DNA from: HXMU1428-3 sp965215715
GTDB taxonomy: Bacteria; Pseudomonadota; Alphaproteobacteria; Rhizobiales; HXMU1428-3
Assembly: GCA_965215715.1 (NCBI GenBank)
Contig: OZ244129.1
Coordinates: forward strand, 744,001 to 808,000
DNA: 64,000 nt
Direction of reading: 5' to 3'
The notes beneath the pieces were generated by a model. The model was not told the origin of the DNA. It made no database searches and saw only the letters and a list, made by a program, of their open reading frames with translations. A program made the position numbers and the translations under genes. Positions 18,132-26,757 of the stretch are shown piece after piece. The stretch's first letter is position 1; the number at the start of each line of letters is the position of its first letter.

Positions 18132-18944
18132 ATGCCTATTGAGGGAAAAATTGCAGTTGTAACTGGCGGTGCACAAGGCATTGGGCGGGCTTGCGCCCAC
18201 CATTTTGCTGAAAATGGTGCCAAGATTGTTATTGCTGATATTGATGAGGATGCCGGTTTAACGGTTGTGAGCGAGTTAACAACCAAAGGCTTTGAAGCGC
18301 AATTTATTCATTGTGATGTTTCAGAACGGTTGGATGTTCACAACCTTTTTGCGGCCACCTTAGAAAGCTATGGGCAAATTGATATCTTGCTTAATTCGGC
18401 AGCGGTGAGAGATGACAAGCCCTTTATCTCTTTATCAGAAGATGAATTTAGCGCCATTATCGACATTAATCTAAAGGGATCTTTTTTATTGGGTAAGGCG
18501 GCTGCTAAATTGATGATCAAGCAGCAAGACAAAGAGATTGCCCCTGGCACAATCATTTTCATTTCATCTATTCATACGGTTCTGGCTGAACCTACCGCGG
18601 TGGCCTTTACGGTGGCCAATGGTGGTTTGGGGCAATTAACGAAGGCGATGTCTCAAGCGCTTGCCCCTTATGGTATTCGGGTCAATGCAATTGGGCCAAG
18701 CAATGTAATGACGCCTAAGCTGGCTGATATTACTAAAGATGATAAAAAACGGGAAAAAGCACTTGAGTTTACCCCTTTGGGGCGATTTGGTAACCCTCAA
18801 GAGATTGCCTCAATCGCAGCTTTTTTGGCTAGCGATGATGCCAGTTATATCACAGGGCAAACTATTTATGCTGATGGCGGTGCTCTTTCTATGCGAAGGG
18901 GGGCCGTTCCTTCTGACAAAGCTGATGACGAAATCCCAAGCTAG
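18132..18944 (+). CDS. SDR-family protein lacking the catalytic Tyr and Lys
   Basis: A 270-residue Rossmann protein. The NAD(P)-binding motif TGGAQGIGRA, the NSAAV segment and the C-terminal ITGQTIYADGG are classical SDR features, and Ser146 sits at the catalytic serine position. The normal Tyr-x-x-x-Lys reads Phe159-T-V-A-Asn163, so both catalytic residues are replaced. It may be a non-catalytic or atypical member. It lies just after prpE, probably in one transcript. The substrate cannot be assigned. Confidence 0.85.
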   Translation: MPIEGKIAVVTGGAQGIGRACAHHFAENGAKIVIADIDEDAGLTVVSELTTKGFEAQFIHCDVSERLDVHNLFAATLESYGQIDILLNSAAVRDDKPFISLSEDEFSAIIDINLKGSFLLGKAAAKLMIKQQDKEIAPGTIIFISSIHTVLAEPTAVAFTVANGGLGQLTKAMSQALAPYGIRVNAIGPSNVMTPKLADITKDDKKREKALEFTPLGRFGNPQEIASIAAFLASDDASYITGQTIYADGGALSMRRGAVPSDKADDEIPS

Positions 18945-18956
18945 TAACTAGGGATA

Positions 18957-19670
18957 TTAATCTTGCCCAGCTTTATCAGGTTCTGATGGTGTTTCGCCAA
19001 ACACACTTTCAACACTCACTTCAGCCTCTGGTGTGTCTTTAACTTCCACGGCTGCATCCATGGTTTCTTCTGCAGGCAGCAGTGTTGCAGGGGCAGCTTG
19101 TTCAGTTGAAGTCGTTTTGCCTTGGGCCTTTTCTTCGCGCTCTAAGCGCCGAGCGGCTCGTTTCACAGCATTATCCAGATCAACTTGGCTGCAAAGTCCG
19201 AGTGTAACAGGATCCATTGGCTGCAAATTAAGGGCGTTCCAATGCGTGCGTTCACGAATAGCTTCAATGGTTGGTTTTGTTGTGCCAACCAGGCGCATAA
19301 TTTGACTGTCTTTTAATTCCGGATGGCGTTTGATCAACCACAAAATTGCATTAGGGCGATCTTGGCGCCGGGAAACAGGCGTATAACGCGGTGAGCGTTT
19401 GCGTTTAATTTCAGGGATTTCAACTTTTGATTCTGAAATTTTCAATTGGTAGCTAGAATCTTTTTGCGCCCGGGCAATTTCCTCACGGCTAAGTTGGCCA
19501 GAGGAGATTGGGTCCATGCCTTTAATGCCATGGGCAACATCCCCATCGGCAATGCCTTTAACTTCCAAAACATGTAGCCCACAAAAATGAGCAATTTGTT
19601 CGAAAGTAAGTGAAGTGTTATCAACAAGCCAAACAGCTGTGGCTTTGGGCATTAAGGGTGCATTGGTCAT
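18957..19670 (-). CDS. trcR: TrcR/DUF1013 cell-cycle transcriptional regulator
   Basis: A 237-residue alphaproteobacterial protein of the DUF1013 family, annotated as TrcR. It has an N-terminal HTH-like segment (TSLTFEQIAHFCGLHVLEVKG), a second HTH-like block (LKDSQIMRLVGTTKPTIEAI) and an acidic disordered tail after about residue 180. TrcR is described as a regulator acting with RNA polymerase in Caulobacter. That role is carried over by family only. It is convergent with the SDR gene, with a 12-base gap. Confidence 0.8.
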   Translation of the reverse strand: MTNAPLMPKATAVWLVDNTSLTFEQIAHFCGLHVLEVKGIADGDVAHGIKGMDPISSGQLSREEIARAQKDSSYQLKISESKVEIPEIKRKRSPRYTPVSRRQDRPNAILWLIKRHPELKDSQIMRLVGTTKPTIEAIRERTHWNALNLQPMDPVTLGLCSQVDLDNAVKRAARRLEREEKAQGKTTSTEQAAPATLLPAEETMDAAVEVKDTPEAEVSVESVFGETPSEPDKAGQD

Positions 19671-19739
19671 CTAAAATATCTCTATCAAAAAATTCGTTAC
19701 ATTTTAGGGTTGAAATTGTAACGCATCAAAAGTTCTCCT

Positions 19740-19764
19740 CCTTTAAAGATATGATCTTTAAAGG
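19740..19764. repeat. Perfect 11-bp inverted repeat upstream of trcR
   Basis: CCTTTAAAGAT and ATCTTTAAAGG flank a 3-base centre. It could be an operator or hairpin in the trcR leader, and there is no T run for termination. Confidence 0.6.
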
Positions 19765-20162
19765 TTCCTAGTTTCCCTTAAAAGATCAGTAAGCGTCCTT
19801 AAAAGGTCTATCAAGGTTTGTGGTAGAAAAAGTGTTTCTTGAAAAAGCACCTTTTCAATGGCTCCATTCCATATAAGTATTAGGTGCACTTCTTGCCCCT
19901 AATGATTGCCGAATTTAGACTAAAAGGTCAACCCAGAGAAGCATTATTATCTCAACAAATTGAAATTTAGCACGATTTCGGTGCTAAATTGGGGCAGAGC
20001 CTTATAAATTCACGATCAGAAAAGATGTAACTGAGAGACATTATCTATTTATAGCTAAATAGACGCTCTCTTTCTTTTACGGCATTTGTTTGCAAACCAT
20101 TGTGGTCTAAGAGGTGTCTTGTGGTTTGAGCATTTTTATTGTGTAAGAATTTGTAAATGAGA

Positions 20163-20224
20163 AATTGGCAGAATTGGTTATTTTAATTTACCAATTGATT
20201 TTTTGATGCTAGAAAAACCAATTG
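20163..20224. promoter_or_regulatory. Cluster of AATTGG/CCAATT half-sites, candidate operator for lldP
   Basis: AATTGGT at 20172-20178 and ACCAATT at 20190-20196 form a spaced palindrome. A further AATTGG lies near 20164 and ACCAATT at 20218-20224. GntR-type lactate regulators such as LldR bind related TGGT/ACCA palindromes. The link is inferred from the downstream gene. Confidence 0.4.
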
Positions 20225-20290
20225 CAGCATATCAATGGATTTATGCTATTGTTTTTTAACTAGCAATTGCAAGGGCAGGGGAGTTTTGTG

Positions 20291-22066
20291 ATGTCGAATG
20301 GCTTATTGGCGTTTTTATCACTGTTACCAATTATAGCAGTAGCGGTTTTTCTGGTTGGGTTTCGATGGCCAGCAAGCCGTGCTATGCCGATTTGTTATTT
20401 GGTCGCGGTCGCCTTGGCACTTTTGGTTTGGCAGGTGCCACACTTAAAAGTGGCGGCGGCGTCTGTGAATGGTTTGATTGATGCTCTTGAGTTGATCTTT
20501 ATTATTTTTGGCGCGATTTTGCTGTTAAACACTTTGCAGCAAAGCGGGGCTATTGCTGTCATTCGCAAAGGGTTTTCAGATATAACGCCGGACCGCCGGG
20601 TACAGGTGATCATTATTGCTTGGTTATTTGGTACCTTTGTTGAAGGCTCTGCCGGTTTTGGGACACCAGCTGCCGTTGCTGTTCCGTTAATGGTAGGGCT
20701 TGGGTTTCCAGCCATGGCGGCGGTTATGGCCGGTATGATCATTCAATGTACACCGGTTTCATTTGGCGCCCTGGGCACACCCATTTTGGTTGGGGTGCAC
20801 ACGGGGCTATCAGCAGATCAAAACATCGCCCAGTATGCCCAAGGACTTGGTTTTGAATGGTATGAATTTTTAGCCCATATTGGCGCCAAGGTGGCGCTGT
20901 TACATGCAATGGCTGGTACATTTATCCCCTTAATTTTGATTGCCTTTCTGACCCGTTTTTTTGGTAAAAACAAATCTTTTGCCGAAGGTTTGCAATTGTG
21001 GAAGTTTGCCCTTTTTGCGGCTTTTGCCATGACCATTCCTTATGTTTTGGTTGCCAATTTCTTTGGTCCAGAATTTCCCTCCCTATTTGGTGGTTTGATT
21101 GGTTTGGCAATTGTGGTGACAGCGGCTCGCAATGGATTTTTGGTGCCAAAGCCGGAAGAGGCGTGGGATTTTCCTGATCGTAGTGAATGGGAAACAGCCT
21201 GGATGGGCAAAATCATCAATCTTGACCAACCAGACACTGCCCGCTCCATGGGGCTGTTTATTGCTTGGATGCCTTACTTGCTGATTGCTTTGTTTTTAAT
21301 TTTAACGCGCTTGCCTGGATTGCCGTTTTTAGGGCTGTTGCGTGGTGAGGAAGCAACCTTTATCATTCGTGATATTTTTGGCACTGGTTTGGGGCAAAAA
21401 CTTCAGCCGTTTTATTCTCCAGGTGCGTTGTTTTTACTTGTGTCCTTTATCACCTTCTTTTTGCATAGGATGTCGCCTTCAGCTTATGCCAAGGCGTGGG
21501 GGCTTTCAGGCAAAACGATTTTGGCGGCAGGGGCAGCCTTGGTTTTCACAGTGCCGATGGTGCAGGTGTTCTTAAATTCTGATGGCGGTGCGATGGGCTA
21601 TGATCGCATGCCTTTGGTATTGGCTGAAGGGGCCGCCGGGTTAGCCGGTACCGCCTGGCCGTTCTTTGCGCCCTTTATTGGCGGGCTGGGGGCGTTCGTG
21701 GCTGGCAGTAACACAGTTAGCAATATGATGTTTTCTTTGTTCCAATATAATGTTGGGGGTCGCATAGGTGCTGACCCGACCTGGATTGTCGCCTTACAAG
21801 CGGTTGGCGGGGCTGCTGGCAATGTGATTTGTGTGCACAATGTTGTGGCCGCTTCTGCTGTGGCCGGGCTTGTGGGCCGTGAGGGAGATGTTATTCGCAA
21901 AACATTGCCCGTGTTCTTTTACTATGCCTTGTTTACCGGTTCGGTTGGCTACGGGATTGTCTCTTTGGCGTCTCAAGGCTGGTTGAATGTTGGCTTTATC
22001 ATTGCTGGTTTGATTGTGTTGAGCATGATCACAATGATTGTTCGGGCCCGTCCAGTTCAAGTTTAG
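20291..22066 (+). CDS. lldP: L-lactate permease
   Basis: A 591-residue polytopic inner-membrane transporter of the LctP family for lactate/glycolate uptake with protons. Family segments are FGTFVEGSAGFGTPAAVAVPL, SFGALGTPILVG, FLNSDGGAMGY and GAFVAGSNTVSNMMFSLFQ. The frame opens at a TTG at 20267, but the ATG at 20291 with GGGGAG upstream is the likely start. Its 3' end overlaps the convergent apbE gene by 38 bases. Confidence 0.94.
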   Translation: MSNGLLAFLSLLPIIAVAVFLVGFRWPASRAMPICYLVAVALALLVWQVPHLKVAAASVNGLIDALELIFIIFGAILLLNTLQQSGAIAVIRKGFSDITPDRRVQVIIIAWLFGTFVEGSAGFGTPAAVAVPLMVGLGFPAMAAVMAGMIIQCTPVSFGALGTPILVGVHTGLSADQNIAQYAQGLGFEWYEFLAHIGAKVALLHAMAGTFIPLILIAFLTRFFGKNKSFAEGLQLWKFALFAAFAMTIPYVLVANFFGPEFPSLFGGLIGLAIVVTAARNGFLVPKPEEAWDFPDRSEWETAWMGKIINLDQPDTARSMGLFIAWMPYLLIALFLILTRLPGLPFLGLLRGEEATFIIRDIFGTGLGQKLQPFYSPGALFLLVSFITFFLHRMSPSAYAKAWGLSGKTILAAGAALVFTVPMVQVFLNSDGGAMGYDRMPLVLAEGAAGLAGTAWPFFAPFIGGLGAFVAGSNTVSNMMFSLFQYNVGGRIGADPTWIVALQAVGGAAGNVICVHNVVAASAVAGLVGREGDVIRKTLPVFFYYALFTGSVGYGIVSLASQGWLNVGFIIAGLIVLSMITMIVRARPVQV

Positions 22067-23039
22067 TGCCGCCTCGTTTGATCAGCAGCGCTTTGGTAAC
22101 CTTTAAGCGCTGGGCGATGGTGCGAGCTTGGCTTGGAGATGCGGCGAACAAAGCTGTGGAAGCTGCATCGGCCAGAGTGGCTGTGTTGGCTTTCACATAA
22201 ATTTCTTGCCAGGCTGGTTGTGTGCTGCCTGTTTGGGGGGTTAGCAAGTGGTGCAGGTTTTGGCGTTCGTCAAAAACCAACCCGTGCCTGCTTGAGGCGG
22301 CCAGGGCTTCATTCTGTAACTGCCAAATGGGTCGGTCTTTGCTTGTGCCCAGTTGGATGTTCCAATCAGTTTGATCGGGTTTGGGGCCAAGGCTGTGATA
22401 TTCCCCAAAGTTAATCAGGCAGTGGGCAAACCCGGCCTGTTTTAAAATGTGGGTGGCTTTGTCAGTGATATAGCCTTGGGCGATACCGTTTAAGGTTAGC
22501 CCCATGCCTGGTTTGGCAAATGAGATGGCGGACTTGGTGCATTTTACATTCTGCCAATTGATCAGCTGCTTTGCGTTGCGAACGGTTCTGTGCTGATGCC
22601 AGGGGCCTGGGACACGGCTTTTGGCCAGAGTTTTATAAGCCAGAAAGAGCGGTTGAATGGTTGGATCAAAGCATCCTTGCGTTTGCTTTGCTGTTGAAAG
22701 GGCTGTGTTGACAAGCTCGTGAAATTCAGTTGGTGGATGAGCGAGCTCGCCGGTTCTGTTTAAGACCGATAGAGTTGATTGATCTTGGTAGAGGCTAAAG
22801 AAGCCTTCTAACCGTTTTACCTCTTTCAGCATCGAACTGATTAAGGGTTTGGCTTGCTCTCCATTTTGAGTAAACAAGGTGATATGAGCATTGGCTCCTA
22901 AGACAATCCCTTGCCAGGTGACTTTTTGCAGGCCCTTTTCATTGCCCAAAGCTTGGGCCGGATTAGAAGCCAGATGAAGGCCGCCGGCAACATTGGCGGC
23001 GATGATTTGTAAGCATCTGCGGCGTGTTATGTGTTTCAT
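22029..23039 (-). CDS. apbE: FAD:protein FMN transferase
   Basis: A 336-residue exported ApbE protein that covalently attaches FMN to Thr/Ser of periplasmic flavoprotein domains. The N-terminus TRRRCLQIIAANVAGG looks like a Tat-type signal. Later motifs include CFDPTIQPL, the GMGLTLNGIAQGYITDKA FAD-binding region, LINFGEY, and the metal-binding ATLADAASTALFA. The start overlaps the stop of the NosR-like gene by 4 bases (ATGA), so the two are translationally coupled. The NosR-like FMN domain is its probable client. Confidence 0.92.
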   Translation of the reverse strand: MKHITRRRCLQIIAANVAGGLHLASNPAQALGNEKGLQKVTWQGIVLGANAHITLFTQNGEQAKPLISSMLKEVKRLEGFFSLYQDQSTLSVLNRTGELAHPPTEFHELVNTALSTAKQTQGCFDPTIQPLFLAYKTLAKSRVPGPWHQHRTVRNAKQLINWQNVKCTKSAISFAKPGMGLTLNGIAQGYITDKATHILKQAGFAHCLINFGEYHSLGPKPDQTDWNIQLGTSKDRPIWQLQNEALAASSRHGLVFDERQNLHHLLTPQTGSTQPAWQEIYVKANTATLADAASTALFAASPSQARTIAQRLKVTKALLIKRGGTKLELDGPEQSL

Positions 23040-25144
23040 GCCGGTTCCCTTTCATCTGGTTGAACCTTTTGGGGCGCGCTCACTACCGTTCTTTTTTGTT
23101 GCAGAACCAGTGGTACGCACAGGTCTTTGTCATCGTGAATGGACACGCAATCTAGGCATTGGAAACATTCTGAATATTTCACCTTGCCGCTGGGCTCAAT
23201 TGATTGATAGGCACAGCGCACGGAACATAAATGACACGGGCTGCCGCATTCGGTCCGGCGTGGGATCCAATTGGGCAGGCGCACCAGGCCGCCAAGTGAG
23301 AGAAAGGCGCCGAGTGGGCATAAATAACGGCAAAAGGCTTTAAAGATGACCATGGAGACGAACAACCACATGATCGCGTAGAGCATGAAGGGCCAGTCGC
23401 GCCAAAAGTAAAGGGTGATGGCGGTTTTAAATGGTTCAACTTCAGCCACCACTTCGGCTTGTGAGGGCCAGAAAAGGGTGGTGAGAACAATGGCTGCCAA
23501 AACGATGTATTTGACCCATTTAAGATATTTATCAAGGGTGCGGTTCACTCTGATTTGTTTGATGCCGAGCCAGGTGCCCAGCTTGGAGCTGAATTCTTGC
23601 ATCACACCATAAGGGCATAGCCAGCCACAAAATGTGCCGCGGCCCCAGATAAAGAAGCTAATGATCACGGCGACCCACAAAACGGTTGAGAGCGGATCGT
23701 AAAGAAGAAAGGAAAAATCAGGGCTGATTTGAAAGGTTTTAACGAGCGCTATCACTGTGACGATTGAAAGCTGGGCTTGGCCGTACCAGCCAATGAAAAT
23801 AAGGGTGAACAATAGAATTGCTGGACGCAAATAGGTTAGTTGATTTTTTTTGGCCATCCAGCTTTGGCGCGCATAGAGCAAATAATAAAGCCCGACCAGA
23901 AAAGAAATTAAGAGGACTAAATTTCCCAATTGTGCCTGCCAGGATCCAAGCCAGGGGGGGGCGTCATCTGAGCGTAAATCAGCTTCTGGGTAGTCAAAAA
24001 ACCGCTCAGGGGCGTTATAGGTGGCGGCCATTTGTTTGGTAAAAATGGTGGGTTGGAAAAATCCTTTTTCTCGTTTGACGTTCATTGTGAGTTGCCAGGG
24101 AGAGGCAGGGTCAAATCCAAAGCGGCGATCAAGTTGAAAGACATAAAGGTTTTCAGGTTGTTTGAGGCCGTCTTTTAATTTTATGTCCACATAGGCATCG
24201 CGCATGTTGATAGACAGATCGTTTTGAAGAATGCTGATTTCTTCGGGCACTGAGGCTGGAACAAAGTTTTCACCCAGAAGGTTGTGCCGTCCCTCCGTCA
24301 TAATCAGAATGGGGACTTTGGTCTCGCCTAAGGTTTTTAGTCGTGCCAATTGATCAAGGCTTTCTTGGGAGAGGATGTTTTTGGCCACTGTTGGAATGCT
24401 TAGGTCCGCCAGGTAAACTTTGGTGAACAGGCCATCTGGGTTGTCATTGGTAATGGGGTCAAGGCCGACAGCGGGCGTGTCTTTAAATAAGGTTTCAATG
24501 TCACTGTTTTTAAAGGTTTGAATTTTAACCAGGCCTTCTTTGACCAGATCTTGCCAGTTTTTGCTTTCAAATAAGTCAAGCTTTGCAATGGCGGCAGGTT
24601 TTGTGTTGAGCCCTTTTAGTTTTTTGCGGGCAATTTGCAAGGCGGCAGCCAGGATTGTTTCATTGATAATGCGCACGGAAGCGGTGGCCATGGCCACACC
24701 GTCGACCTGGTTTTTAGAGCGGTCTGCCGTTTGGGTGCTGAGCATCACTTTGATGTTTTGGGCAACAGACAGATTGCTGTATTGGCTTAAAAACTTATCA
24801 AGTGGCAGGCCGCCATGGCCACTGACAAACACTGGCTCATTATGTTCTAGTACATGCACATGCAAGAAATTGCCCTGCAAGTCCATTTGCACCAATAGGT
24901 TTATGGGCGTGCCAGAAAAGCCGGCAATTTTAATCAGGTCTATGGTTTGGAACACATAGCCGATTTGTTTTTCAGCGGTGTTTAATAAAGGATAGAGGGG
25001 GAGTTTCTCGTCTTTTTCACCCAGATAAAACGGTGGGATAACAATTTTTTCCAACTGTTCTTTGGTAAAGCGCGCAAAGGCAGGCTGGACCAGCGTGCAT
25101 AAAAGAAGGAACAATGCCAGTAAGCTTACAGCCAGTTTGCGCAT
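23036..25144 (-). CDS. NosR/NirI-like membrane flavo-iron-sulfur protein
   Basis: A 702-residue inner-membrane electron-transfer protein. It has a signal peptide (residues 1-24) and a periplasmic FMN-binding domain at about 80-180; VDGVAMATASVRI is the likely flavinylation segment. Several transmembrane helices follow from about residue 410. There are two polyferredoxin-type blocks, FCGWLCPYGVMQEF and FCRYLCPLGAF, and a C-terminal cysteine cluster (CGSPCHLCSVRC, CFQCLDC). Characterised NosR feeds electrons to nitrous oxide reductase. No nosZ is visible here, so the partner is unknown. It is coupled to apbE. Confidence 0.86.
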   Translation of the reverse strand: MRKLAVSLLALFLLLCTLVQPAFARFTKEQLEKIVIPPFYLGEKDEKLPLYPLLNTAEKQIGYVFQTIDLIKIAGFSGTPINLLVQMDLQGNFLHVHVLEHNEPVFVSGHGGLPLDKFLSQYSNLSVAQNIKVMLSTQTADRSKNQVDGVAMATASVRIINETILAAALQIARKKLKGLNTKPAAIAKLDLFESKNWQDLVKEGLVKIQTFKNSDIETLFKDTPAVGLDPITNDNPDGLFTKVYLADLSIPTVAKNILSQESLDQLARLKTLGETKVPILIMTEGRHNLLGENFVPASVPEEISILQNDLSINMRDAYVDIKLKDGLKQPENLYVFQLDRRFGFDPASPWQLTMNVKREKGFFQPTIFTKQMAATYNAPERFFDYPEADLRSDDAPPWLGSWQAQLGNLVLLISFLVGLYYLLYARQSWMAKKNQLTYLRPAILLFTLIFIGWYGQAQLSIVTVIALVKTFQISPDFSFLLYDPLSTVLWVAVIISFFIWGRGTFCGWLCPYGVMQEFSSKLGTWLGIKQIRVNRTLDKYLKWVKYIVLAAIVLTTLFWPSQAEVVAEVEPFKTAITLYFWRDWPFMLYAIMWLFVSMVIFKAFCRYLCPLGAFLSLGGLVRLPNWIPRRTECGSPCHLCSVRCAYQSIEPSGKVKYSECFQCLDCVSIHDDKDLCVPLVLQQKRTVVSAPQKVQPDEREPA

Positions 25145-25441
25145 ATTCGTCCCTTTACCTTGTCAAAGAGCTGTTATGAGTGCGTTGATGGCTTAGATTT
25201 ATGGATTTTAAGTGAGGGTCATATTTTTGTTTTGTTATCAACCCTTACCAAACTTTGTTTGCCATCATGCCTCTCATTCCGTTCTAATGATTTCAAACAA
25301 TGGGGTAAAGGGGCGAATAGTGCAAGATTGGCGTTGCTTGTGTAAGGTTTTTGTCAGATTGAACTTGAACGTTCGCGCTTGAAAAGAACTTGTTTTCCTG
25401 CAAGATAGCGTCTCTTGAATGTTGAATACGGAGCAATGTGA

Positions 25442-26407
25442 ATGAATAAGCTGAACAGCGAATGGGTCACCTATGGTTGCCAAGTGCTTGATATGGAGAT
25501 CGCTGGGTTGCAATCTTTAAAGCAAGGACTTGATCAGGCTTTTCTGGAGGCGGTTGAAGCGTTGTTATCTTGCAAAGGGCGGGTGATCATTTCTGGTATG
25601 GGCAAATCGGGTCATGTGGGCCAAAAGATTGCTGCCACGATGTCCTCAACCGGCACGCCAGCTTATTTTGTGCATCCGGCTGAAGCCAGCCATGGGGATT
25701 TGGGCATGGTGAGCTCTGATGATGTGTTGTTAGCCATTTCCAATTCAGGCGAGACACGCGAATTATCTGATATTTTATTTTTTGCCAAGAAATACCAGTT
25801 GAAACTGATTGCCATTACCAAAATGGCAGACTCCACTTTGGGCCGCTTGGCCGATATTGTGCTGGTGTTGCCCCAGGCAAAAGAAGCTTGCCCAATTGAG
25901 CGGGCACCGACCACCTCGACAACAGCAACCCTTGCGCTTGGTGATGCGTTGGCAATGACCTTGATGAAATGGCGCGGCTTTAATGAGGCTGACTTTGTCA
26001 ATTTTCACCCTGGCGGTAAATTAGGCGCGGCAATGTTAAGCGTGGACAATTTGCTCTCCAGCCGGTCAGAGGAGCGGTTGCCTTTGGTGAAGCTAGAGAC
26101 CTCTATGACCGAGGTGGTTTTGGTCATCACAGAAGGTATGCGCGGGCATGCTGGGGTGGTGGATGACGAGGGGCGCTTGGTTGGCATTGTCTCAGATGGG
26201 GATTTGCGGCGTGCGCTGACCTTGAATAAAATCGATGCCAATGCGGGGGAGATTATGTCCAGTTCGCCGCGCACTGTGACAGGTGATCTGCGGGTTTATG
26301 AGGTGATTGAATTGCTGAAGGCTCACAAAATCTCAGCTGTATTTGCCATTGATGACGCAGGCAAGCCAGTTGGTTTGTTGCACATTCAAGAATTGTTGCG
26401 GCTTTAA
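25442..26407 (+). CDS. kdsD: D-arabinose-5-phosphate isomerase (KpsF/GutQ family)
   Basis: A 321-residue enzyme converting ribulose-5-phosphate to arabinose-5-phosphate, the first step towards Kdo for lipopolysaccharide. An N-terminal SIS domain shows RVIISGMGKSGHVGQKIAATMSSTGTPAYFVHP, in pieces around the conserved lysine and the HPAEASHGDLG motif. Two C-terminal CBS repeats contain GIVSDGDLRRAL and AVFAIDDAGKPVGLLHI. It is divergent from the NosR-like gene and apparently monocistronic. Confidence 0.94.
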   Translation: MNKLNSEWVTYGCQVLDMEIAGLQSLKQGLDQAFLEAVEALLSCKGRVIISGMGKSGHVGQKIAATMSSTGTPAYFVHPAEASHGDLGMVSSDDVLLAISNSGETRELSDILFFAKKYQLKLIAITKMADSTLGRLADIVLVLPQAKEACPIERAPTTSTTATLALGDALAMTLMKWRGFNEADFVNFHPGGKLGAAMLSVDNLLSSRSEERLPLVKLETSMTEVVLVITEGMRGHAGVVDDEGRLVGIVSDGDLRRALTLNKIDANAGEIMSSSPRTVTGDLRVYEVIELLKAHKISAVFAIDDAGKPVGLLHIQELLRL

Positions 26408-26416
26408 GCTCTAACC

Positions 26417-26614
26417 CTATTTAGCCAACCATTTGATAATCACGGCCCCTGGCAAGACCCAGATGGTGCCTGCAATTGCCATAAATAGCAGCTGGAATCC
26501 TTGTGATTTGCCAGGCAGGATGCCGTAGGCAACAGCAATGACCACCACCACATAAAAGGCAAGAAACAGAATAAACAAAAGGCTGCCGATTAATCTTTTT
26601 AATTTTGGGTTCAT
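26417..26614 (-). CDS. Small membrane protein, DUF2842
   Basis: A 65-residue protein with two hydrophobic helices, starting MNPKLKRLIG and ending LPGAVIIKWLAK. The pattern (LPGKS-x-G between helices, then GTIWVLPGAVIIKW) matches DUF2842, which is often next to ctaA in alphaproteobacteria. Two longer minus-strand frames exist here; the ATG at 26614 gives the family's usual length. Function unknown. Confidence 0.75.
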   Translation of the reverse strand: MNPKLKRLIGSLLFILFLAFYVVVVIAVAYGILPGKSQGFQLLFMAIAGTIWVLPGAVIIKWLAK

Positions 26615-26757
26615 AATAATCTGTGTGCCTTTTTCTTGACTGTTTTTGAAACCTGCCATATCTGTGCGAGAGATCGTGGCAAGCTGTGCCTTCCTTCTCA
26701 TGGTGAGACTTTGGCACTCTTCAGGCGTTTTATCATAAAAAGATTTGAAGGTTAAGT

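Larger units (their letters stand above)
19671..20290. other. Regulatory spacer between trcR and lldP
   Basis: About 620 bases without a credible gene. It holds a perfect inverted repeat at 19740-19764 near trcR and several AATTGG/CCAATT half-sites before lldP. Runs of AAAGATC/CCTTAAAAG-like text recur between 19740 and 19810. Confidence 0.55.
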
